64,000 bases of DNA from Lasiodiplodia sp. COLG20. Taxonomy: Eukaryota; Ascomycota; Dothideomycetes; Botryosphaeriales; Botryosphaeriaceae. Under the pieces are notes generated by a model. That model was not told where the DNA came from, did not search any database, and saw nothing but the letters and a program-made list of their open reading frames with translations. Below are positions 33,730 to 45,230 of the stretch, piece by piece. The translations under genes and the position numbers were made by a program. The stretch is taken from assembly GCA_009801085.1 (NCBI GenBank), contig VNWV01000004.1, forward strand, positions 248,001 to 312,000. Direction: 5' to 3'. How positions within the stretch are numbered: the first letter of the stretch is position 1; every line of letters starts with the position of its first letter.

Positions 33730-36700
33730 ATGGCCTCAGTCGGAAAATTCACGAACTCTGTTTTTCATCTTGCCCAAGAGAATCAGGCCTCGCTAATCAA
33801 CGTGAATCTCGATTTTTCCCTGCTGAAGTTCGATGCGCCACCCGAATTCCGCAGACTGGGCGAGTGCTTGTCACGAAAAAGGAGAGATGAAGCCGAAGCT
33901 GGTGCCTACCACAGCACAGCGAGGAAGCTGGGCGCACTCTTCTCATCTGAGATTCCCCACGTGCCCGCTCTTATTGAAGCCTACGGCAAGCGAGCGAGTG
34001 AGATTGCGGAGACGCCGGGGGCCAATCCCGTTGGTTCCACGATTCACGGAGCGTTTGCCGAGCACGTCGGCGCGGATGGAACCACGATCTGGGCAACAGC
34101 AACATCGGGGAAGAGTGTTGTCACGATGCATCTCCTTGCATGCATTCTTGCACGCATTTGGCAACGGGAGCAAGCTGTTTCAATATGGGATCAGCTTGTC
34201 CAGCGGAGAAAAGCAGAACTGGCTCAACGAATTTCGACGGGCGAGACTGTGCACGCTTCAGACTTGGGTGCGTCGCTCATCACGATTGAAAGAAAAAAAC
34301 TCGACGCGTGGGATGCCAGCGCAAGGTAAGCATGTTACTCTAGGCATTGGATAGAGTCAAAAACTTACAGGACGATAGAGCTTGGCTGCAGACTGCAGAT
34401 GCCGCAAAAGAACGGGAGCAAAGCCAGATTAGATGGGTTCTGAATAACATGTCGCTGCCAGTCTCAATTAACAAGCCCGAAACTGAGAACGAGATGTACG
34501 CTTCGGTACTGAGCGTATGGGTCCGTGCAATGTCTGTCATGAATGACCTGATCCTTGGTCGGCCACAAAGAATCCAAAGCGGTGATGTACTTCTCGGACT
34601 CCTCTCCTGGCATTTGTACCCGGATATTGCCGTCCTTGGTGTTGACGACAAGTTGCATCATATCAGCCAACGGGATGAATTCGTACTTGAGGGGGGAATC
34701 GTAACAATTGGCATGCAAGCCAGAGGTGGCGGGCCTGATGCCGACGATGGCATTTTCTGGTCTCTTCCTCTGGCACACATGCGTTATTACGGCAATCCTG
34801 TTACCGTCAAGCGGCGCGTGGGAACAAAAGAATCGGACGTTTCATTTCCAGAATTTCGTTACGTTATCCTCGGGAGCATTTTATCTACTTGGGATACCCT
34901 GGAGGATGATCTGGAAACCCCAATGCGAATTATTCTCCTTCTTGCAGGTACCTTGGACGCTCATCCAGAAAGACCCCACTGGGACCAGAAAAAGACCTCG
35001 GTCAATTGGCTAAAGTCACTCGCACTGTGCTGCAAGGACTTTGAGCAGTCCAACGATATCGAAAGGAAGCGAAAGAAAGCACTGATTGACTTTGGGAAAC
35101 GCAGATGCTCTGATTTTCTGGCTCCTCAGAAACGGCATCCTCTCCCCGTCTTTGGCCTGACCCACATCGCCTTCCTTATCGATGCTGCCACCTCAAAGTC
35201 AGACCAACCCATACGAAGCAGAATCGAATTTCTCCGACAATATGCACGGATTTCTTCTCGGCGAAACGAGCTGAGAGACTCAGTGATCCGTTACACTCCC
35301 GAGAGCGATCCATACGACAGCATGCCGCAATACATCTGTACTTCGGTCTTTCGGACACGGCCTGCGCAAGGAGTTACAAACAAGAAACGCAAGCGATCAG
35401 AACACGGACACCAACCTCACTACCACTGGAGTTCTGGCACGCGAATTGATGATGTTGACGAGCCACGATACTATAGCGACAACAGCTTTTCCAACATACC
35501 CGGCCTCAGACCAGTCCCGGGCCTTCGAGAACAGGATGTCACATCATTTCCTCCCGGGCCTGGCAAGGAGAATTCAAATTACAGATTTATCTGTGGTGAC
35601 GAACGGCGAGCTGCTTTGTTCATCCCCCAAGATCCGGCCTCGGCGTCTAGGTTCACAACGAATGCTATGAGTGTAGTAGAGCTGCTAAGATGCCTTGAGA
35701 AAGGATATATCAGTTCCTTCTCACTGCTAGAGAAGCTACTCTATTTTACCCAATCCCCATGCCACCGAAATGAATATTTTGAATCTCTCGAAGTTCTCTA
35801 TCGGGTTGATGAGATCTATTCAGGACTAGACGGGGCCCTCGTCAACTTGGAATTGACTTCCAATCCTGTATCTCAATCACACTGTGCAGAGTTGTTCCGT
35901 AAGGAAAAGGAGGAAAAGCAATCCTTCTCACCGCTTGCACTTGAGTTTAGTTGCATTGCTTACTTCCAGACCGGAAACTACTCTCTGGACCCGGTCAAAC
36001 TGAACACCGTTCTGGCAATGTCGTACAAAAACTCCATCTTTGTTGCGAGCCAGTTACTCGAGGATCCAGTCACGGCGATTTCATGTAACCACGTGAGAAG
36101 ACTGACGGGAAATGTCGGAAGACCCGGTCTTGCACTCCTCTTCCCGCCGGAGAATCCACGTACTCTGGGCAGAGATTCAAGTCTGTGGAATATTGAGCAT
36201 GAGCCATTCGACGGTGAGCTTCTGGATAGCTTTTCCGCTACCTCATTACATTTATCATTCACGGGCTACGAGATTCCCATCAATATCGGCCCTCGGGGAA
36301 GCCGAGAAGCTGAGGTGACACTGACAGAGATCGCAATATCTGTTTTTGACCGGGGAAGATGGATTGGAGATCTCGACATTTCCAGAGCAGAGAAGCAATG
36401 GATCAAGGATACGTCATGCAACCATTCACCAGAAGAAAGGAACAACAGATCCCACTTGCCTGATAACATGCGTTCGATCGACAGCTGGGATGCATTTCTA
36501 GATGCGCCAGCTGGCGTTGGAGTTCTGCGCGCGCATGGAAATCCAATCGCCAGGCTGGCGGCGGCTACCTTGGCAGCTCAGAAGTCCTACGCATACCACG
36601 TCTTGCTATCAAATGGCTGCTGGGCCTGCGTTGACCCAATGATTTTTCCGCGAGTACCGTTGTACTCTGGAGCCGATGGGACGCAAAACTACAGAGATTC

Positions 36701-36971
36701 CACTCCAAGCTCAATGAGCGATGATGAGCGGGGCAGCGGAACAAACGAATTCTCATCCGACGAGGAGTCTCAATCAGAAGCGCAAAGAGAGGATTCAGTT
36801 GAGCTTACGGATGACCCAACCATTGAAGCACTTTTTGCTACGTCAGGAGGACCTAGTGCTACGGAGAATACTGCCCTTGCAAATCTTTTTCCAGAATTCC
36901 GACATATAGAGCAAACATTCTCGCCTCCGAGTTATGGACGCTTTCAGACCGATGTTATTTTTATTTGCTAA
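33730..36971 (+). CDS. Large orphan protein of a fungal family of unknown function, 1062 aa
   Basis: Two exons, 33730-34325 and 34379-36971, with a 53-nt intron (GTAAGC...GATAG). The alternative acceptor CAG at 34370 would break the frame, so 34378 is used, giving 1063 codons. The N-terminal exon contains PVGSTIHGAFAEHVGADG and TIWATATSGKSVVTMHLLAC, a block I associate with an expanded, uncharacterised family in Pezizomycotina. There is no signal peptide, no clear membrane helix and no catalytic motif I can name. A basic KKRKRSEHGH stretch in the middle could be a nuclear localisation signal. The C-terminal 120 residues are acidic and Ser-rich. It sits tail to tail with a HET gene (258-bp gap) and head to head with the HeLo-NACHT gene, so an allorecognition role is conceivable but unproven. 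Confidence 0.83.
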
Positions 36972-37229
36972 GTCATACGATACGCGACATTGTGTTTTGT
37001 ATCGCTTTTAGCAGAATATCTCGTAGATTTCACGATATTCGTCTTTTTAATTTATGGTGTATTACTCCTCTTGCTATTTGTCGGTAGTCAATCACTTTAC
37101 GACGTATATATTCTGCGAATCACCCTATAAATTTCTTTACTGCGATGTAAATGAAAAAAACATTAAACGTAGCCCTTGAGTTTCTATGTTCCATGTTAAA
37201 AAAGAGCAAAAGGGATTAAAATGCTGAAA

Positions 37230-39506
37230 TCAGCGAAGTGCAATAGCCTTCATAGTAGGTTTGGCGTCTTGCCACGGAAGGGAACCAATTTGCGCAACCC
37301 CAATCCTTTCTGCTACCTCTCCATGCCATTTGATGACAAGACAGTTCAGAAAAGGAAGTTCTCTCAGATCTTTGCAGCTGTCGTTAAAATGATATAACGG
37401 GATAGGGAAATGACCTTGCTCATCTAGATATGGCATGAAAGACGACACTGCAACGAGTTCCAAGTCTGTCCCGTTTTGCATTTCTTCCAGTTCCACACCC
37501 CACAAGAGCCCTCGGCCCTTTCCATCATCCATTTCATCTGGGGCCCGTGGAGCCTTTTCATCATACGTAAGAACCCTGTACAAGTATGACTTAGCTCCAC
37601 CGATTTGATTTTCGTCCTCTTTGGTACACCTGGGATCAGCAGGTACAACTTCCAAAGCGGTCCGAACCAAATGGTACTTGACAGGACGGTAATTGAATGA
37701 AGAGACTTTTACCGACTCCGCGGTAAATTGAAGCAATCCCAAAGATGCGTAGAGGATCGGACGCCCGGCTCGTGCAATCTGCTCATACAGACGGATCACA
37801 ACTTCGTTTGATTTTTCTGTTTCGACGACGATCATCTTGGAAATTGGAACGAGCTCTTCAAAATGGTATTTCCCTCGTTCGCTCCCCCGGAATCCGAGAG
37901 CACGGATTGGAAATTCCCATTCCACTGCTGTTTTCCAGCCCACCCAAGACCAGGAAGGAAACACGGCTTGAGTGCGTCGGTCGGAAGAAAGTTCGGATGT
38001 GGTGCGTCTTGGTGCCGATGGAGTACAGGGTATCCACAGTAACGCCATGCCAATCGTAGCCAGAGGCATTCCAAATACAAATTTGGTTCCGTGGTCGTCC
38101 TCCATGGCATCTTGTAGAGCTCTGAAGGCATTCAAGATGTCGGAATCGTAGGAAAGTTGTCTCTTGGAGTATTTCAAGACAATTTTGGCGTATACGAGAA
38201 ATTTCAAACAAGCATCAGTGTCACCAGGAGTGAGAAAAGGCGACGCGTGGTTACGCCGCCTGATGAAGAGATCCTGTTCTTTTTTCCGCTGCGTTTCGTG
38301 ATCGCAGTAGAAGAGCAACGGGCTCCCTGGGTATATCGACGAAGTGGTCAACGCCTTGTAGTCAGGCTCCTCGGTAAGTTCGGAGGAAGAACGAAAGGCG
38401 ACCAGGTTGTCCGTGAATATCAAACATCGTGAAGATAGCATAAACTCCTGCATGGTCCATCCGCGAGAGTTGTACACGGTTGTATCGATAAAGCCAGCGA
38501 TGGAAAGAGAGTGACTCTTCAAGGTTCTTCCATTGACGATTTCTGAGGTTGCGGGAGCCCTGGTCCCTCTTCGAAATCCAGGCAGTGAAGAATGAGCATT
38601 CTTTGCAGAGGCGGCGACTATCGTTAGGTACGCTCGGGAGAATATCAGATGCATGTTTCGAATGCCGGCGTACTTGGACTCAGAGTCATCTTGTACCAAG
38701 CAAAGAGCATCTACCCATAGGTAATCCTCGCCAATAGCTTTCACAAGCTCGATGGAATCATCAATCAGTGTTGGAACCCCCGTTAGCCGCGAAAGCGATC
38801 CATCTTGGCGCAAACGCGACAAATTGCTGTTCGTCGTTCGCAAGAATTTTGCACCCTTTCCCCAAACATAACTCAAAACGACGTATCGGCAATTCGTATC
38901 GGCTTCCACAAGACAGCGACGTCGCACATCAACAAGCCTCAACTTGAAAGATTGGTATACTTTCCCGTTAGGCTCGCGAAGTTTGTCTTCAGTCGCATCG
39001 CACTCTTGTAGTAGTGTCTTGACTCTTGGGATAGACACAACGTCCGCGTACTCGCTTTCAGTTGGCGGTTCCACTTTAGTTTGGATCTTTTCCTCTTTCA
39101 GTTTAAAATGGACAGTCGTGTAGCCAGTTGTGATTGTTGAAAACTCTGTTTCTCTGAGAGGGTACAGTCTGAACTCCGCGGTATTTGCGTATTCGAAATG
39201 CTCTTCTTGAGGCGACATGGCGATGAGCTTCAGTATAAATTGGCAGTAGGGACAATTGACCCTGCTTGAAATTTGTGCGATAGTGCCGTATGATATGCCA
39301 TCAACGAGATGATCGCTGCTCTTCATGCTTGAGACCAGTCTTCCGTATTCGGTCAATGAATCCGTCAGTCTGGGTAATTGAAGACAGAGGCGCTGAAGTT
39401 TATTGTTGCATAAACGAGCCGACAAATATATTCGGCATCTCAAGCATAGCTTGCTCGCCTTTTTTCTTCGGTTTTGGGGGCCAACAAAGAATTTGCCGAG
39501 GTCCAT
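37230..39506 (-). CDS. HET-domain protein (heterokaryon incompatibility type), 758 aa
   Basis: Single exon. The ATG opening MDLGKFFVGP at 39506 is preferred; the frame continues upstream without features. Residues about 207-300 show the three HET-domain blocks: CRYVVLSYVWG, GEDYLWVDALCLVQDDSESK and YLTIVAASAKNAHSSLPG. The segment before the domain carries two CxxC pairs (CLRC at 21-24, CPYC at 85-88), a possible metal site seen in many fungal HET proteins. The region following is the usual variable C-terminal half (GWTMQEFMLSSRCLIF, FPSWSWVGW). HET proteins trigger growth inhibition or cell death after non-self contact, often downstream of NACHT receptors. The neighbourhood of two receptors fits, but no direct pairing is shown. 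Confidence 0.93.
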   Translation of the reverse strand: MDLGKFFVGPQNRRKKASKLCLRCRIYLSARLCNNKLQRLCLQLPRLTDSLTEYGRLVSSMKSSDHLVDGISYGTIAQISSRVNCPYCQFILKLIAMSPQEEHFEYANTAEFRLYPLRETEFSTITTGYTTVHFKLKEEKIQTKVEPPTESEYADVVSIPRVKTLLQECDATEDKLREPNGKVYQSFKLRLVDVRRRCLVEADTNCRYVVLSYVWGKGAKFLRTTNSNLSRLRQDGSLSRLTGVPTLIDDSIELVKAIGEDYLWVDALCLVQDDSESKYAGIRNMHLIFSRAYLTIVAASAKNAHSSLPGFRRGTRAPATSEIVNGRTLKSHSLSIAGFIDTTVYNSRGWTMQEFMLSSRCLIFTDNLVAFRSSSELTEEPDYKALTTSSIYPGSPLLFYCDHETQRKKEQDLFIRRRNHASPFLTPGDTDACLKFLVYAKIVLKYSKRQLSYDSDILNAFRALQDAMEDDHGTKFVFGMPLATIGMALLWIPCTPSAPRRTTSELSSDRRTQAVFPSWSWVGWKTAVEWEFPIRALGFRGSERGKYHFEELVPISKMIVVETEKSNEVVIRLYEQIARAGRPILYASLGLLQFTAESVKVSSFNYRPVKYHLVRTALEVVPADPRCTKEDENQIGGAKSYLYRVLTYDEKAPRAPDEMDDGKGRGLLWGVELEEMQNGTDLELVAVSSFMPYLDEQGHFPIPLYHFNDSCKDLRELPFLNCLVIKWHGEVAERIGVAQIGSLPWQDAKPTMKAIALR

Positions 39507-39924
39507 TTCCGCTGTTCTGATCGTAACGTGAGCTGATTGGAAGCAATTGGAGCTACCATAGTGCTTACATTGTTGATCAGGGACAGCTGCTGACAAAGTT
39601 GCTCCAAAGATAAGATGGGGTGGGGTTCTTTGCGTGGCTCGTTGATATGGCGGTAAGGGAAACAAGCGTATCCTCGAGCAAGGTTGGTGCCGTACTATGG
39701 AAGACCGCAAAACGTGGAGCTCCGTATAGAGTTATAGATTGTGACCTGAAAGTTAAGGAATGATTATTGTAGATTTCGATAGAGGGGCATGACGCTTCTT
39801 GAATCGCCTCTGCTGAGTCAGATTTCTGCCTGATGACGATGTTACCTCGTATGGTGCGGGGCCTGTGGGGGCTAAAAATCAACCAACACTTTTCGCCCCT
39901 GACTACGTACACGGTCCAACACCT
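39507..39924. other. Upstream flank of the HET gene
   Basis: Putative HET promoter region. Short frames here are not conserved-looking. The HET relic begins immediately to the right. Confidence 0.4.
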
Positions 39925-40092
39925 TATTTTAGTTTGATATTGACATAGCAGTCTGGTGAATGTAGTGAAAGATCCGTTATGGTTGTATAGCACAATGCGA
40001 ACTCTGTGGTAACTTCGTGTTTGAAACGCTCCGCTCGAGGCAACAAGACGATGACCCTGAGTATGAATTGGCGGTAGTATATTCCAAGAACT
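39925..40092 (-). pseudogene. Relic of a second HET gene (N-terminal fragment)
   Basis: Translated on the minus strand this stretch reads YRQFILRVIVLLPRAERF, then HEVTTEFALCY...VNIKLK. It parallels residues 88-137 of the neighbouring HET protein (CQFILKLIAMSPQEEHFEYANTAEF...VHFKLK). Similarity is also visible at the DNA level (for example AACTCTGTGGTA against AACTCCGCGGTA, and GTATGAATTGGCGGTAG against GTATAAATTGGCAGTAG). Nothing corresponding to the HET domain follows. I interpret it as a decayed tandem paralogue wedged between the HET gene and the amino-acid oxidase. Confidence 0.65.
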
Positions 40093-40149
40093 ATCGATAA
40101 CGAAAATAAAAATGACTTATACAAGCATCGAATAAGTCTACAAGGCGAA

Positions 40150-42446
40150 CTACTTCTTCTGTTCCTCCTCCTGCTTCTCGACAAAACATTCAACGAAGCC
40201 CAAAGCAACCTCTGCAGCTGTGTACGACAAGTTTTTCCCAGCCTTTGGGTGATCGACGGTCTCCTTCTTCTTCGGGTCATCTCTCTGCCGCATCGGCATC
40301 TCCTTAGGCAGCGGACTGAAGGGTAAACCGTCCTTGTTCTCTTTGGAGAGCAATTCCATGGCCTTTTCGTAGGCAGGGAAATCTTTGTCCTGCCAATGGA
40401 GCGACTGCAGCATCTGGAAGACGGCGCGTATAGAGGACTCGAGAGCACCGACAATCCACGCATGATGCGCAGATGCAGCCTCGCCGATGAGGTACAGCCA
40501 ACCATTTGGACGGATGATCTCGGGCCACATGTTGCTGAATTGACCGGGGCCGAAGAACGCGAACGCACCTTGTGCGTGTGGATCTTGGTACCAGTCGAAG
40601 GCGTGGTGGCACTCGTACGAGCTCTCAAGCATCTCGCGCACACCTTTGTAGTCTTTGGGTTCTTTTGCGTGTAGCAGCGCGAGGTTGTGCATTAACACCT
40701 CGTGGAGTTCCTCCTCGGCCGCGGGGGAAGAGCGTGAGATGAGGGATCCGAGCCTCTGCGCGTCTTGGCTCCAGGTGTATGAGCACAACAAGACAGCTGA
40801 TTCATTCGGTGGGCTATCGAGGTTGTAGGAAGGGTAGACGCAGACGCGGATGGGAAGATCGGTCTTTCCTAGGCCGCCCTTTTTGATGTTGTAGGGAGGG
40901 TACTCCCACCAGGCCGACTTGAACTTTATGGCAACCTTGCAGGCGGCTCCATAACACAAGGAGCGGATCGCCTGCTTGGTTCCATAACGCAGGCCAGCTT
41001 CGGTGAGGTCCATGCGCTGCATGGCGCCGAGCGTTGTTGAGTTGAAGACAGCAAAGTAATCACGGTGTTCTGTCTGTGGAGGGCTTCCTGTCTGTGTGGG
41101 ATCATTGTGTTTGATTCTGAGACCCATGGTGCCGTCTGAGGCAGTCTTGATGGCGGTCACTTGACGGTTGAACTCGGGCTTTCTTTTCAGTTGATTCGCC
41201 ATGTCCCTTGCAACTTGCTGTACTCCGCCGTTGACACAGAACCAGGGGGCGCCGGCATCGAAGTCCAGTGATTCAAGAACTGTCTCTGTGAGAGCCTGGT
41301 CATACCAGCCCGTTCCGCTTAAAACAGGGTTAGCGAGGGTCATCATTGACGTAATAGGCTGCCTTACGCGTCGAATGTTTCCAACCATTCAATCGTGTTG
41401 AAGTTGAACCCCGGACGTGCGTTCGGCTTCCCCCAGTGCTTGTGTCTATAGATAGTGAGCAACTATTACCGAGAGTATGTTACTTGAGGACATACGAGCG
41501 CAGATATTGACGAGTACTCATGTGATCTGCCTTGCGCAGAGGAATCCAGTCATCTTTTCCTTCGGAACCATTGGCGATTGGGTGTTTCCCATCCTTCGCC
41601 GCATCAAGATGCTCCTTGACCTGGTCCCTGTAGCGTTGGATTGCTTTATTTAGCACTTCGCCGGGAGGTTGCTTGAGGAGCCTGCTTGTTGTTAGCAAAA
41701 AATTTCAATACCCGCATCCAATCAGTTGATCCTTACTCTTGCGGGATCTGATCATCTTTTGCAAGCCCTTCGTTCATTTTGTATATGCTTCCATCCTTTG
41801 GTGTTCCAACTGTGTGAACATCATTGAAGTAAGTCGGACACACATTCAATTCATCCTTGAAAAAGTATGGAATGAGCCGGTTGTTCGTTGTCTTGATGTC
41901 AAGCATATCAAACAACTGAAATGTCCTAATATTTTTCAATATCAGCAAGGTGTTCGTCAGAGACATTCAGGATCGGAAATACCTTTCCATGATGGAGATT
42001 TTGGGAAACCGCATGGCCCCAACATCGTAGTAATCCTTTTCGTTTCCAGAGAACTTGTAGGTATAGAGCCGCCCACCAAGCCGTTTCTCACAAGCGGCCT
42101 CGAGGATATCGTACTCGATGTTGAGGTCCGGGATATTCTCATTGATGTGATCCAAGATCATGGCTGTGAAAAGCCCCGCACACCCCGCGCCAACAATGCC
42201 GACCTTGAACTTCCCTTTGTGCTTCGGAGGTTGACCGGTGAGCTTCTTGATTGGAAGGACATCGCTGACTAGCCCTGTGAGATTGTCGGGAAGGGGGAGG
42301 TCCGGGGTGATTCCAGGCGGTTGAAGCGTTTCAAGCTTCCTGGTGACATTTTCAAAATCATCAACCAGCTTGTCCCGCGCAACCTGTCGAGCCCACTGAT
42401 ACTTGTACGAGGGATTCTCTTCAAGAGTCTCGGTGCGACTACCCAT
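40150..42446 (-). CDS. L-amino-acid oxidase (flavin monoamine oxidase family), 698 aa
   Basis: Five exons: 42446-41983, 41925-41737, 41681-41484, 41445-41368 and 41317-40150, totalling 699 codons. Introns are 50-57 nt except the third, which is 38 nt and unusually short. FAD binding is shown by KVGIVGAGCAGLF (about 81-93), EKRLGGRLYTYKF and YYDVGAMRFP near the N-terminus. GWLYLIGEAASAHHAWIVGALESSI near the C-terminus is the second FAD contact and substrate region of this family. GTGWYDQALTETVLE and the WWEYPPYNI segment are typical of fungal L-amino-acid oxidases, which oxidise amino acids to keto acids with release of H2O2 and ammonia. No signal peptide is seen, so a cytosolic or peroxisomal location is likely. 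A TATA-like element lies about 70-80 bp upstream of the ATG. The third-intron acceptor could shift by one codon. Confidence 0.88.
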
Positions 42447-43926
42447 TTTGCGTGCTGTGATATTCTTGACTGTGGTGAAGTTGGACACAGAGCAAGATGT
42501 TGAAATGTAGGCGGTTCTATATATATTCACCGTGGTGGTGAAATCTGTTCATTCATTGACCAATATTCACAAGCTACTATTGAACCACGGTTTACAGGAA
42601 TGAACATTTGCTGGCTAATGATTATGCGTTGATTGGCTCTGCTTGGAAGGGCAATCTTGGCAGCCGTTTGCGGTGACGAACCGCATCGCCGGATAAGCCA
42701 GGATAGGTGATGGAGTCCCGACCTCACTAGCCAGGTCACTAAGCTGCCAAGGGATTTACAAAGGAGCAAGTCGAAAACAACCGCTCCCTATGTTCCAATG
42801 TTCTATCAAAGAGAATCGCTGGCATTTGCATTCATCGTGACCAGAGCGTTTCGATGACCATCTCATAGTATTGACACAACACCTTGCTCTAGTAACACTT
42901 GGAGTTATTTGGCGGCTTCAAAGGGCGACAACTCTGCAAAAAAGATATTCTTTTCACTTTCAAGTAGGCACGACCTTTCTGAAACACAAAAAACTAATTT
43001 TCTAACACGCCAGTGACTGCAGAAAGGTCTTTTGAGAAAGTGATAAATTCAAAAAAACAGGACAAAATATTGAGCTGGCATAAGCTCACCGGTCGCAGAG
43101 AAACCGGCACGAATGCGTCTGGGCCCGAATTAAAACCAGTTCAGTGACATGCGCAGCTGCTGTAGCATCGTATGAGGGTCAGTAGAGACACATGATGCCT
43201 AGTGAAGCAATATATACTGGCGCGATAATTTCCACGGGTAAAAGAACGGCAAGGAGAACAAATGTAGTTCCGTGGTCATCAGAAATAAACAGGCTAGACG
43301 AGGCATGCAAGGGTAGCGGGCACCAAAACATCTGCCTCCATGGTCACCAATTTGCCGTTAGCTTCCATGGACCCCTATGTACTCTACCATTGGCTCTATT
43401 AATAGAAAATTCACAATTGCAAGACGAAGTTTGTCTATGACTGGTGGGCATCAAATTACCAAATTGCAACAGAAAGAACGGATCTGCCAATACTTTCGGA
43501 AGTGGGGTGAATGAAATGGAACTGGCTGGTTGCAAAGGAAAGCTGAAGTTTGCTTGTTGCGATACCATATCGTGGAAAAGGGCGGCGATGGAACAGCGGT
43601 GCAGCCTGAAATGTGGGTAATTATTTTTCAGCTGGCAAGCAGGCCAATCCGTGTCTACCTGCATGCGGCTTCGCTCAAGTCCATCGCTGAAAGCTGAGCC
43701 ACGTCGTGTGTAAAGTCATACCAAGTGTATAACGATGTAGCGCTCGGATTACATAAGAGGTGACTATCCGGCATTGTGTTGAGCCGATGGATATGTTCTT
43801 TTCCGGCTTTCTGCCCCGCATTACGCATCCCACCTCCGATTGCCGCTCTGCCCCGCTATTGACGTGATTGCTAATAGAGTGGCACTTTTCTATCTTAACT
43901 TCAGCACTTTTCCTAAAAATTCACGA
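42447..43926. other. Divergent intergenic region, 1.5 kb
   Basis: Lies between the L-amino-acid oxidase (-) and the D-2-hydroxyacid dehydrogenase (+). No supportable exon, RNA gene or MITE copy is seen. Besides the TATA element noted separately I see no clear regulatory motif. Confidence 0.45.
42518..42527 (-). promoter_or_regulatory. TATA-like element of the L-amino-acid oxidase gene
   Basis: AATATATATA on the minus strand, 72-81 bp upstream of the chosen ATG at 42446. The spacing suits a fungal core promoter with a short 5' leader. Confidence 0.45.
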
Positions 43927-45174
43927 ATGCAGGCAACATTACAGAAAAGTCATTTCTTATTTCCACTGCGACCCTCGCTCCATCTAAACGCAAAAACGCA
44001 TATCTGGCGAGCTGCCAGACCATTTTCCCGTCCCCAAAGCATCCACCGCAGCGTCCAGTCATCCACCAAAATGTCCTCCACATCACCCCAATCCCTCCCC
44101 AGGCCCATCAAAATGGCCATCCTGGACGACTACCAAAACCTCTCCGGCCCCTACTTCACCGACTTCTCCTCGACAGAGCTGCAAATCGACACCTTCACCG
44201 ACACGCTCCCCGCGCACGCGACAGACGCCCTCATCGCCCGGCTGCAACCCTACACCATCATCTCGACAATGCGCGAGCGCACGCCCTTCCCCGCCTCGCT
44301 CATCCAATCCCTCCCGAACCTCCGCCTCCTCCTAACCACCGGCCTCCGCAACAACAGCCTCGACCTCCCCGCCTTCGCCGCCGCCAACATCCCCGTCGCC
44401 GGCACGCCCTCGGACGTCCCGGCCGCCTCATCTACCACCACGGCGGTCCCCAACGGCGCCATCAGCAAAACCACCCAACACGCCTGGGCCCTCATCCTCG
44501 CGCTCACCGACAACATCGCCCGCGACGACGCCGCCCTGCGCAGCGCCTCCCCCTCCCCCTGGCAGCCGCACCTCCCGCTCAACATCTACCTCGCCAACAA
44601 GACGTTCGCAGCCCTCGGCCTGGGCAAGCTGGGCATCGCGGCCGCGCGCATCGCCGCGCTGGCCTTCGGCATGCGCGTCATCGCGTGGAGCGCCTCCCTC
44701 ACCCAATCCGACGCCGATGCGCGCGCCGCCGCCGCGGGAATGCCGGCCGGCACGGTCGAAGTCGTGGGGAGTAAAGAAGAGCTGTGCCGCCGCGCGGACG
44801 TGCTGAGTCTGCATTACGTGTTGTCGGAGCGGTCGCGCGGGATCGTGGGGCGCGAGGAGCTGGGGTGGTTGAAGCGGAGCGCGTTGCTGGTTAATACGGC
44901 GAGGGCGGGGTTGGTGGATGAGGAGGCGCTGTGGGAGTGTTTGAGGGGGGGCAGGATTAGGGGCGCGGCGTTGGATGTGTTTTGGGAGGAGCCGCTGCCG
45001 AAGGACAGCAGGTGGCGGACGGAGAGGTGGGGGGAGGGGGGTAGGAGTCAGGTCATCGTTACGCCGCATACCGGGTATATGTTTGAGGAGACGCTGGATT
45101 TGTGGTGGAAGGAGACGGCGGGGAATGTAAGGAGGTGGTTGGATGGGGAGGAGGTGAGGAATAGGTTGGTGTGA
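43927..45174 (+). CDS. D-2-hydroxyacid dehydrogenase family protein, 415 aa (367 aa from second ATG)
   Basis: Single exon. The NAD-binding Rossmann motif is AALGLGKLGIAAARIAALAF. The catalytic residues of the D-isomer-specific dehydrogenases are present: Arg in LLVNTARAGLVDEEAL, Glu in AALDVFWEEPLP and His in VTPHTGYMFEET. Two starts are possible. ATG 43927 adds 48 residues rich in Arg, Ser and His without acidic residues (RAARPFSRPQSIHRSVQSST), resembling a mitochondrial targeting sequence. ATG 44071 gives a compact cytosolic enzyme beginning MSSTSPQ. Both are in frame, so dual targeting by alternative initiation is possible. The family reduces 2-keto acids to D-2-hydroxy acids; the substrate is unknown. 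Third codon positions are strongly GC-rich. Confidence 0.9.
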   Translation: MQATLQKSHFLFPLRPSLHLNAKTHIWRAARPFSRPQSIHRSVQSSTKMSSTSPQSLPRPIKMAILDDYQNLSGPYFTDFSSTELQIDTFTDTLPAHATDALIARLQPYTIISTMRERTPFPASLIQSLPNLRLLLTTGLRNNSLDLPAFAAANIPVAGTPSDVPAASSTTTAVPNGAISKTTQHAWALILALTDNIARDDAALRSASPSPWQPHLPLNIYLANKTFAALGLGKLGIAAARIAALAFGMRVIAWSASLTQSDADARAAAAGMPAGTVEVVGSKEELCRRADVLSLHYVLSERSRGIVGREELGWLKRSALLVNTARAGLVDEEALWECLRGGRIRGAALDVFWEEPLPKDSRWRTERWGEGGRSQVIVTPHTGYMFEETLDLWWKETAGNVRRWLDGEEVRNRLV

Positions 45175-45230
45175 GGCACGGGTACTGGCAGTGTGGGGAA
45201 AGTCAACTGCGCCGGGTGGCTAAAGCGTGT

